Part shown: positions 9,601 to 13,472 of the stretch, piece by piece | Layout of the letters: each line of letters starts with the position of its first letter | How positions within the stretch are numbered: the first letter of the stretch is position 1 | Assembly (NCBI GenBank): GCA_047619485.1 | Contig: JBLHKE010000128.1 | Location: 1 to 13,472, forward strand | From: JBLHKE01 sp047619485 | Lineage (GTDB): Bacteria > Verrucomicrobiota > Verrucomicrobiia > Verrucomicrobiales > DEV007 | Direction: 5' to 3' | DNA length: 13,472 nt | The notes under the pieces: model-generated | Seen by the model: the letters and a program-made list of their open reading frames with translations, nothing else | The model's database searches: none | Told to the model about the DNA's origin: nothing | Translations under genes and position numbers: made by a program

Positions 9601-9716
9601 TCTACCAGCAGGGCAAGAAGAAAGAGGCCATCGAGCCGCTCGAGATCTTCCTAAAATACGGCGCCGACGACGTCGAGCTGAGCAAGGCGAAGCGCTGGTT
9701 GGAAGAGGCGCGCTAG
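3684..9716 (+). CDS. Exported DUF3857 / transglutaminase-like protein with a very long TPR-type helical tail (2010 aa)
   Basis: The protein begins with a Sec signal peptide: basic MPKTR, a hydrophobic core, and probable cleavage after ADA (residue 24). A DUF3857-like beta domain spans about 60-220. A transglutaminase-like domain follows (about 300-415) with a complete triad: C353 in YGDCKDKA, H396 in FNHAIL and D412 in FCDPT. A further beta-rich segment (about 450-630) resembles the domain that usually follows in DUF3857-transglutaminase proteins. From about residue 670 to the end the sequence is almost wholly alpha-helical with degenerate TPR-like units, for example around 755-785 (AEYVLAFCYRDMGNLDKAKQLF) and in the last 50 residues (YLEKARALYQQGKKKEAIEPLE). 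Family members with DUF3857 plus transglutaminase are usually about 600-900 residues, so the roughly 1300-residue tail is unusual. It likely works in the periplasm or at the outer membrane. The substrate and whether it cleaves, crosslinks or only binds peptides are unknown. No frameshift is seen. Confidence 0.9.
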   Translation: MPKTRSILALAIAFSVSFPQPADAQQTPVSRTAPPAYDKAIAPLLTPLDQALTLSEGLEQDEDFGGAVILNEVIHRVDENGGRIVTIHSIYRADSESGAESLERDTQGFRSASQKIHLVRAQTISPDGTRTPVRPNATFIQSPQRNADQALYSDSQELVVIYPKIKPGTLTESIIVIEEDEMRVPGEFMTSTTWASGWPQARKRLVIDLPEALGKRLHFSPLGAGTPQPQRTEPATGRIRFELSQLGSSGYLWEIGRPPVSQAGPATWITTLADWDAFADWYRPLIKDRATLKPSLAAKVDEWTADAQDDDEIIARLLRRASNDVRYTGLEFGIAGLQPYDCNEVWENQYGDCKDKANLLRAMLAHKGIRSYLTLLNTDSTGRIEKRSPDYRQFNHAILAIEREGKPLLFCDPTIEFSAPGELAPSDADRDVLLIREDAAQFARTPSASAGHLDYHFDLDLNAAREIAGWLTLTATGNYASAYGSYFSKQDPQALNQATASILTQFYPTAEVVDIERPEWQGGDYELRAYFVAPGRDTRKLSLTFPYSNSIFPNLGETKSRRAPYYGVADHITIDATIRTPSELGSAQIPAPLGIDSSAIKAEANWQASPEGNHYRGQLDVVIKKPLFTAEEFQVAFGALTSLRSWLDAPLIFDKTKIPARTPPVAIDNFPLMPSLQGQLTLLDQRFPDDGNLEQRSAALLKVRQYFPDDQKAEFFVELNLAEIAWNQDRTQPAIDRLLKLLNSAASDAVDDEEIAWAEYVLAFCYRDMGNLDKAKQLFKEVAENAEVSDFRRGWAGYQRLSLLKGEEDPDYGKLAAETNALLDFETEARAYLVAMHCEFMIRNGESEKLQQRLSEIVGQNPEDLPEIVELIASVARELPAEESAGLIQLVSELEIDEKNPAAKTLAAELENLWKFRESAASYTVIQEKLRAFVAENRPEDWEADAKTNAEILDDLEGQGTPEDYLRLTALHLTTAPPDDRFAYFLWRMAAWGEYAKRVEISVFKKPLLPFLLDLCEQLPKSNPYYLEGRFLRGKVLGLDGQLDEEIAIYEQLFESDLLTTDAFVVAATVRLGNALELKDKPNEARKRYVTLKKFTQDYAVANDSLLKATLISLEFGQRDRAIDLIKHLAKTNNETLDTTPHALQIRSLIELGDVATDYWDASEEWWQLWEKLHTTIAAGAELKPVRVPAIGDPNLFGAPLRAAAQSEDKAAFYAKVDLLLRALRWSPNYLSDACSALIFLAPNLSPEAAGDLRALVIAICEDLPESKDEALRQRQLYHSLALVDSERPEDALPITEAFFESATKKDSSYYSMVRIRSIAASRVDGSDLEVPTKALEEILATRENDENRAQNIFQLANLYKLRDRKDDEEALLARELENPLIRNDERALASLAGRYQTLAREGNGAKDFTQAVEVWLDAHAPAWLDSCPPRSLADPRIGDDLESALEEIDSRFTMEESIKLGLLAAKSDRLSIDERESAFLSAFGVLHFDAATHRQARKMLTSVLDQDEFPTSLKQIALFGGLDSAVASRQPGDIGFLLAHPVLDRSNERLTDLIELYGHLASINFNSADSISKTISKLTDGGLSSAELGAVLQLFPRLLELGELTAAESVYKACRQWKLDPDVRATNNAIKLNLLKLLKYGRKTIPITAKLHAALAPGLGLERVTEPEWFSQRRHFDDLNDLSIADARSLRLWQVKTKAYDQTDPSFWFDVADAIQSKQSVPFAYQLLEIFLRETEDDARRASAAFFAPGVVDTDEPKIREQLRKIFAPYRELADAPLTRDAIRLYEINTDKLRTGQDFDIDEAFGSLAHPAARRMHLRAKLTQLIQQEDPAKLSRYLERMDGDRLLDTDYLDLTLPALKLGGLEDEAELAAETAIEKIPALIAKGWRSKDTRALGTAYQYAILLDRPELVPAAAFESLHKDGVKNERLRLGMEMMHHGLHKDWQKLEASASEAIRQFPTFYTFYLEKARALYQQGKKKEAIEPLEIFLKYGADDVELSKAKRWLEEAR

Positions 9717-9747
9717 CCCGAATGATATTAGCGTTAGAACCTCCGGT

Positions 9748-10602
9748 TTACGTGTCTGGCCGGGGGCCGAGAACTGGACTTAAGAGCTTCTCCGATCCGA
9801 CCACGCGCCCGATGACAAATTTGCCAGCGCGCGCCTCGACGCGGCGCACGGTCAACTCACCGCCGTCAATATCCACGGCAAGCGCTTTGGACATCGGCAG
9901 GAAAGCACCGGTGTTGACCAACAGCCGCGTGCCCCGACGCACGACGAACGCCCTGTGGGTGTGGCCGATCACGAACACTTTCGCTTCCGGGCGGTAGCGG
10001 CTCAGCACGTCCTCAGCCACCCGCGCAGCCTCCCACCAGACCTTCAAGATCATCAAGGGACGGCTCGGTGGCCAGGCCTGGCCGAGCAAGGTCTGGATCT
10101 TTCCCAGCAGCCCCGGCTTGGCCTTGGGCTGGTGGACCTCCATCTCCTGGGTGACCCGCCGCGATACTTCGAGCGCGGTTTCGAGATCGCCGCGGTAGTC
10201 TTCAGGGTATTCCTTCTCGATCTGCAGTCTAGCAGCGTGTGCGCACTCGACATGGCGCGCCCACGGGGAAACATCGGGATACAAGACATCCCCGTGGGTG
10301 ACGAAAACTTGCCCACCACACAGATCAACGGCACCCAGAGATGGCGTGTAGGGATCGTGGTTGCCGCGCAACATCACCATCGTCACCCCGGCCTCGTCGC
10401 ACATCGCGATGAGCATCTCCAGCTGTGCCGCCGCCTTGTCGCGGAACTTCTTCATTCGCTCCTCGCTCGTATCGCCGTTGAAGATCACCGTCTTCACCCC
10501 CTCCAAGAGCGGAGCTAGCTGCATCGCGTCGACCACCCGACTCCCTGGGTGAGCTAGGTGGAGGTCGGACAGAATCCTGACTGGTTCTTCGAATTCTTCC
10601 AT
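9748..10602 (-). CDS. Calcineurin-like metallophosphoesterase (LpxH/YfcE-type fold, substrate unknown)
   Basis: The 284-residue product carries the full metal-binding motif set of the calcineurin-like phosphoesterase superfamily: SDLHL with D13 and H15, NGD (42-44), RGNHD (79-83), THGD (102-105) and GHTH (213-216). A binuclear metal site is therefore expected. Between THGD and GHTH lies a long helical, basic and Trp-containing insertion (about 112-205) that probably caps the active site or touches a membrane. A similar arrangement is known in UDP-2,3-diacylglucosamine hydrolases, but the sequence does not prove that substrate. The start at ATG 10602 is preceded by AGGGG (10610-10606), a plausible if closely spaced Shine-Dalgarno. 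The gene starts 15 bp after the stop of the NRAMP-like frame and is probably cotranscribed with it. Its stop at 9748 faces the stop of the giant gene (31-bp gap) with no clear terminator between. Confidence 0.9.
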   Translation of the reverse strand: MEEFEEPVRILSDLHLAHPGSRVVDAMQLAPLLEGVKTVIFNGDTSEERMKKFRDKAAAQLEMLIAMCDEAGVTMVMLRGNHDPYTPSLGAVDLCGGQVFVTHGDVLYPDVSPWARHVECAHAARLQIEKEYPEDYRGDLETALEVSRRVTQEMEVHQPKAKPGLLGKIQTLLGQAWPPSRPLMILKVWWEAARVAEDVLSRYRPEAKVFVIGHTHRAFVVRRGTRLLVNTGAFLPMSKALAVDIDGGELTVRRVEARAGKFVIGRVVGSEKLLSPVLGPRPDT

Positions 10603-10617
10603 GAGCCCCTGACGGAT

Positions 10618-10854
10618 TTAGTTGACCGTGATGAAGTGTTTCACCACACTCCAGATTGCGACGAAGAGGATCCCCCAAAGCGCCATGAAGCCCGCTTTGG
10701 CAGCGGCGGTCGTCGTCGCGACCAGTTCTCCAGAGCCAACGATCGACGCGGAGAGCACGAACCCCAATCCCGGGTGTTTTATACAACCCGCGAGCGAGGT
10801 CGGTGGATCCTCGATCTTTGCTGGATCGAGTTGGTAGGGATCTGAGAGTGACAT
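10618..10854 (-). CDS. Short 78-aa frame matching only the N-terminus of an NRAMP-type metal transporter (probable truncated gene)
   Basis: The frame opens MSLSDPYQLDPAKIEDPP and continues to GFVLSASIVGSGELVATT and AKAGFMALWGILF. These are the hallmarks of the N-terminal cytoplasmic segment and first membrane helices of the NRAMP-related divalent metal transporters common in planctomycetes and verrucomicrobia (SASIVGSGE replaces the DPGN helix break of classical NRAMP). Such transporters run to 400 residues or more with about 11 helices. This frame stops after about two helices, at FITVN followed by TAA (10620-10618), near where the family usually continues with Q-x-E-x-GR. Nothing from the rest of a transporter follows, because the metallophosphoesterase starts 15 bp later. 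It cannot be a functional transporter alone. It is either a 3'-deleted remnant or a retained small membrane protein; the intact frame and clean stop do not decide. It lies 75 bp downstream of the OmpA-family gene on the same strand. Confidence 0.7.
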   Translation of the reverse strand: MSLSDPYQLDPAKIEDPPTSLAGCIKHPGLGFVLSASIVGSGELVATTTAAAKAGFMALWGILFVAIWSVVKHFITVN

Positions 10855-10929
10855 GGCCGAGACCCTAGACTTTCAGGTGCAAGCAAAGAAGCCGAAAATT
10901 CCAACAGCTCTGGTGGGACATTCTGGGCT

Positions 10930-12330
10930 CTAGAAATTCAGGTAGATCTCAGCGCGGCGGTTGTGCTGGCGCCCTTCAGGGTTGTCCGTCCCGTCCAGGC
11001 TGGTGTTCTTCTTCCAGGGTTTCGCTTCGCCGTGGGCGGTGACCAAGATTTGCGACTCCGGCACTCCGAACATGATCAGCGCATTGCGCACCGCGATGCC
11101 GCGCGCCTCCGAGAGCCGGCGGTTGTACTCGTCGGTGCCGAGGGCGTCTGCGTGACCACCAATGTTCAGGTTCTTCTTCGGATCCGCCTTGAGGATGCGC
11201 GCGAGGATATCGATCTGGCGCAACGAGCGCGGTAGCAGTTCAGCCTGGTCGTATTCGAAGTAGAGCACCAGCGTCTCGCCACCGTCCGGGTTCTTCTTGA
11301 TTGGCGAAAATGGCACGCGCCCCGCCTCGGAACCTTTCACGAAGTCCTCGAGCATCGACTCGATATTAACGTTCTCGACCTGCCAGCCCTTGTCCTCGAC
11401 CTTCTTCAACTCGACCGCAAAATCGCCATTCGTCCCGAGTTTGTCGGAACGCACCCTAGCATACACCCAGGCCGCGGATCGCCCTGGCAGGCTCGTGGTG
11501 GTGAGGGGCTTCTCTTTGACCATCCTGAACTCGCCCTCCTCGAAAACCATGCACAGACCAGCGATTTTTTCGTCAGGGACTTTCTCGCCACAGAGTTCGA
11601 GTGCCCTCTCAAAATCTTGCGAGAGCAAAGAGCTGACGAAGTCGTCCGCAACGAATAACGGGTCGCCGCGATCCAACTCTACACCGCCGACATCCGAGCT
11701 GCCATCGGGCAGGGTCACGCCTGCGGCAATCGCGGCCTTTCGCAATGAAGAAGGAACGTGCACGCCACCAACTTTCCATCCGACCTCAGGCGCACGCATC
11801 ACGTCGACGGTGATCCTCTCGGCTGGGGTGTCGCCCGCGATTGCATTTTTCGGCACCACGTAAAGCGCCCAGCGGTTGGCCTCATCGACGTCCCCAATTT
11901 CGGCGAACGGATTGTTGGGGGACGGGACATAGCCGCCTTCGCCGAAAGCATGCATGAATCCGAGCGCGCGCGGCTGCGCCAATACCTCGTCACCCACCAA
12001 GGATTTCACAGAGTCGGGATCGCCGGAGACGATTCTCTTCACCAGCGATTCGACCAGCGCCCTCGGGTTGGCGAATTTCTCGATAACGGATGGTTCTGGT
12101 TCGGGTTCGGGCTGTGGTTCAGGCTCGGGCTCCGGGGTGAAGGCTGGTGGCTTATCAATTTCCCCAGTTCCGGTCTCCACAGGGTCACCTCCAGTAACCA
12201 CCTCTTCGTCACCGTCCTTTTTCCCCGAAAATTGTGGAAGTGTGAAAACGAAGAACACGATGACGCTGAGCCCCACCGCGCCAACAATGGCGAGGACAGG
12301 CATGGACGAATTTCCGCTAGTTTGGCTCAT
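10930..12330 (-). CDS. Inner-membrane-anchored OmpA-family peptidoglycan-binding protein
   Basis: The 466-residue product has one N-terminal membrane helix (about 11-31) acting as an uncleaved anchor, an acidic Gly-rich segment, and a Pro-Glu repeat (66-80). Two related alpha/beta modules follow (about 84-195 and 223-330). Each starts with a helical FV-LL--D---A pattern and ends with a strand motif (GWKVGGVHVPS, then GWQVENVNIES), suggesting a tandem NTF2-like or DUF4878-like fold. The C-terminal OmpA domain (about 352-466) shows YFEYDQAELLP, GGHADALGTDEYNRRLSEAR and RQHNRRAEI. D395 and R410 match the Asp/Arg pair that holds meso-diaminopimelate in OmpA-type domains, so non-covalent peptidoglycan binding is likely. 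There is no beta-barrel. The protein should span the periplasm from the inner membrane to the wall, as in MotB or OmpA-like anchors, but no motor motif is seen. The ATG at 12330 lacks a clear Shine-Dalgarno. Two short genes follow downstream on the same strand. Confidence 0.9.
   Translation of the reverse strand: MSQTSGNSSMPVLAIVGAVGLSVIVFFVFTLPQFSGKKDGDEEVVTGGDPVETGTGEIDKPPAFTPEPEPEPQPEPEPEPSVIEKFANPRALVESLVKRIVSGDPDSVKSLVGDEVLAQPRALGFMHAFGEGGYVPSPNNPFAEIGDVDEANRWALYVVPKNAIAGDTPAERITVDVMRAPEVGWKVGGVHVPSSLRKAAIAAGVTLPDGSSDVGGVELDRGDPLFVADDFVSSLLSQDFERALELCGEKVPDEKIAGLCMVFEEGEFRMVKEKPLTTTSLPGRSAAWVYARVRSDKLGTNGDFAVELKKVEDKGWQVENVNIESMLEDFVKGSEAGRVPFSPIKKNPDGGETLVLYFEYDQAELLPRSLRQIDILARILKADPKKNLNIGGHADALGTDEYNRRLSEARGIAVRNALIMFGVPESQILVTAHGEAKPWKKNTSLDGTDNPEGRQHNRRAEIYLNF
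12091..12135 (-). repeat. Pro-Glu dipeptide repeat inside the OmpA-family gene
   Basis: Codons 66-80 encode an alternating Pro-Glu tract interrupted once by Gln. At the DNA level it is an imperfect six-base repeat (GGTTCG, GGCTCG and variants on the plus strand). In proteins such tracts form stiff extended spacers, as in TonB, which fits a linker holding the periplasmic domains away from the membrane. Repeat length could vary by slippage. Confidence 0.8.
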
Positions 12331-12621
12331 GGATTAAGAAGGTTGGAAGCTTCCCAAACCAAAGGCCGGACGCTCCATATCGCAACTGGAGTTTGGGCTA
12401 AAATGCGCGCATTCCGCGCTGTTCAGCGGAGCCTGAAACTTGGTTGCGTAGGCTTTAGATACTGTCGGGAAAGCCGGGTGGGACGCAGATGAAGCTAGTC
12501 GCACTCGGCAGGGTTTGGACGGACATCCTATGGCTCAAAAAATCTCTTGGAAGCTTGGCTAAATTTTGACGAATTCAGCTACCGGGCGATCCTCTGCCTG
12601 AGTTTTCCACAAACTTTTTTC
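12331..12621. promoter_or_regulatory. Gene-free 291-bp region upstream of the OmpA-family gene, with several small palindromes
   Basis: No frame here looks coding, so this region should hold the 3' end of the glycosylase transcript and the promoter of the OmpA-family gene (both minus strand). Elements seen are a near-palindrome at 12341-12360 centred on GGAAGCTTCC, 11-30 bp before the ATG at 12330; an inverted repeat CTCCA/TGGAG at 12373-12377 and 12387-12391; a perfect 12-bp palindrome AATGCGCGCATT at 12402-12413; and TTGGAAGCTT occurring twice (12343-12352 and 12547-12556). I find no strong sigma-70 promoter and no clear intrinsic terminator. Confidence 0.4.
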
Positions 12622-13356
12622 CTAGCGCTCCCAGAGCCCCAGCGCAACCAGTTGCTTGGTCGCCGCCTCGGCCCAACCCCGATTGGCCGCCGGGCTTGCG
12701 GGGCTCGGGTGAAGCACCTTGCCGACCGTCACCCCCTCTCCCGCCACTCTATTCAGCCGTGTCTCAGCGAAAGCGCCCACGCCAATCGCAAACTCCGGTT
12801 GCAGCAATTCCAAAACACGTGCGAGGTGCACGTCGCAGGCGCTCTCGATCGCCCCCGCCTCTGAGCGCGGCAGCTTGTCCGGCGTGCGATTTTTTCCACC
12901 CAACTCCATGAATACCAGCGGGCAGTAGTTGAGCACAAAATGCTCGGCAAAAAAATCACCCACGTCCGGGTAGCGCTCGCTGAACAAGCCCCACAATCTC
13001 CGGCCGCTCACCTCAGAGCGCTGGCAGGCAAAACCATCGATCGGGCGCTTCGGGTGCTCCAATTCCGGCTTGTCCACGGCCACCTCGATCCCCATCCAGT
13101 CGCGCACCGCCGCCACCTCACCGAAAGGAATTCCCGTCTGCGCCATCCCCCACGGCCCCGGGTTCATCCCCATCATCACGCAGCGCTTTCTCTTTCCACC
13201 AAAGCGCTTCAGGTAGAGCTGGTTGGCCCTCCTCGCATAGACCAGAGGGTTGTAGATATGAGTGGTCGGCTCCGCAAATCGCAGGTCGGCCAATGCCTCA
13301 CAAAGTTCATCCGCAGCTTCCAGCAGACCTTTAGAAATCGCAGTTTGACGGCTCAT
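12622..13356 (-). CDS. SMUG1-type single-strand-selective uracil-DNA glycosylase
   Basis: The 244-residue product follows the SMUG1 pattern (uracil-DNA glycosylase superfamily family 3) along its length. The uracil-pocket motif reads GMNPGPWGMAQTGIPFGEV (63-81) with N65 at the catalytic Asn position. EHPKRPIDGFACQRSEVSGRRLW (100-122), NYCPLVFM (143-150) and GKNRTPDKLP (154-163) are family blocks. LHPSPASPAANRGW (215-228) carries H216, matching the catalytic His, plus the DNA-intercalating loop. It should excise uracil and oxidised derivatives such as 5-hydroxymethyluracil from DNA at the start of base excision repair. Length fits vertebrate and bacterial SMUG1 (about 240-270). An AGGAGG at 13377-13372 lies 15 bases from the ATG, farther than usual, and no alternative in-frame ATG, GTG or TTG falls between. 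I see no neighbouring repair genes. Confidence 0.93.
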   Translation of the reverse strand: MSRQTAISKGLLEAADELCEALADLRFAEPTTHIYNPLVYARRANQLYLKRFGGKRKRCVMMGMNPGPWGMAQTGIPFGEVAAVRDWMGIEVAVDKPELEHPKRPIDGFACQRSEVSGRRLWGLFSERYPDVGDFFAEHFVLNYCPLVFMELGGKNRTPDKLPRSEAGAIESACDVHLARVLELLQPEFAIGVGAFAETRLNRVAGEGVTVGKVLHPSPASPAANRGWAEAATKQLVALGLWER

Positions 13357-13371
13357 TTTTCGTTCGACTAT

Positions 13372-13377
13372 CCTCCT
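13372..13377 (-). promoter_or_regulatory. Shine-Dalgarno-like AGGAGG upstream of the SMUG1-type gene
   Basis: Reading leftward, a perfect AGGAGG is followed by 15 bases and then the ATG at 13356. It is the only full-consensus ribosome-binding motif upstream of any gene in the window, but the spacing is about twice the optimum, so its use is uncertain. Confidence 0.4.
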
Positions 13378-13449
13378 AAGGGGTTGTCAGGAAATAAGTC
13401 ATACAAAGATGCGCAGGAATTTTAGCCAGCACCAAGGCAGATTTCAGCG

Positions 13450-13455
13450 ATTATA
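13450..13455 (-). promoter_or_regulatory. Possible -10 box (TATAAT) for the SMUG1-type gene
   Basis: The minus strand has a perfect TATAAT about 94 bases before the glycosylase ATG. With a 17-base spacer the -35 element would fall just beyond the right edge of the window, so it cannot be judged. The rest of 13357-13472 shows no gene. Confidence 0.35.
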
Positions 13456-13472
13456 GCGGGCTATTTGAGTTG

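Noticed and set aside
1748..9716. A kinase plus transglutaminase-TPR defence or conflict system
   Set aside because: The two genes are same-strand neighbours but separated by 184 bp, with no effector, nuclease or mobility gene nearby; the signal peptide makes the second protein extracytoplasmic.
9711..9733. CGCTA/TAGCG inverted repeat at the convergent gene ends as a terminator
   Set aside because: Only 5 bp of stem with a 13-base loop and no T tract on either strand.
11758..12492. 244-codon plus-strand frame opposite the OmpA-family gene
   Set aside because: Gly/Trp/Phe-rich stretches simply mirror the Pro-Glu repeat on the other strand; no domain is visible.
12940..13425. 161-codon plus-strand frame opposite the SMUG1-type gene
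   Set aside because: Low-complexity His/Arg/Pro-rich product, antisense to well-conserved glycosylase motifs.

Overview
The window looks like ordinary chromosome from a moderately GC-rich Gram-negative bacterium, most likely of the Verrucomicrobia/Planctomycetes group. This is inferred from the gene families: a membrane-anchored Ser/Thr kinase with a beta-sandwich ectodomain carrying FDDSGW and PLGFG motifs, a very large DUF3857/transglutaminase/TPR secretory protein, a SMUG1-type uracil-DNA glycosylase, and weak Shine-Dalgarno signals at most starts. I see no rRNA, tRNA, CRISPR array, transposase, integrase or phage structural gene.

Layout. Left edge (1-1499, minus strand): the first 30 codons of a response-regulator receiver protein, then a strong intrinsic terminator (153-196), then a protein with two Myb/SANT-like helix-turn-helix segments and a four-cysteine zinc knuckle. 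A roughly 250-bp divergent intergenic region follows. Centre (1748-9716, plus strand): a transmembrane Ser/Thr protein kinase and a 2010-residue exported protein with DUF3857, a complete transglutaminase-like Cys-His-Asp triad and a long helical-repeat tail. They are 184 bp apart and probably not cotranscribed. Right part (9748-13356, all minus strand, convergent with the giant gene), in transcription order: SMUG1-like DNA glycosylase, a 291-bp gap rich in small palindromes, an inner-membrane-anchored OmpA-family protein, a 78-codon reading frame matching only the N-terminus of an NRAMP-type metal transporter, and a calcineurin-like metallophosphoesterase.

How they may work together. The last three genes are close together (75-bp and 15-bp gaps) and could form one transcript, though their products do not form an obvious pathway. 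Several proteins act at the envelope: kinase ectodomain, exported transglutaminase-TPR protein, OmpA-like peptidoglycan binder, and perhaps a membrane-associated phosphoesterase. The most unusual items are the truncated NRAMP-like frame, the size and architecture of the DUF3857 protein, the kinase ectodomain, and the poorly known SANT-like/zinc-knuckle protein. I found no convincing new defence or mobile system, and I mark speculation as such.
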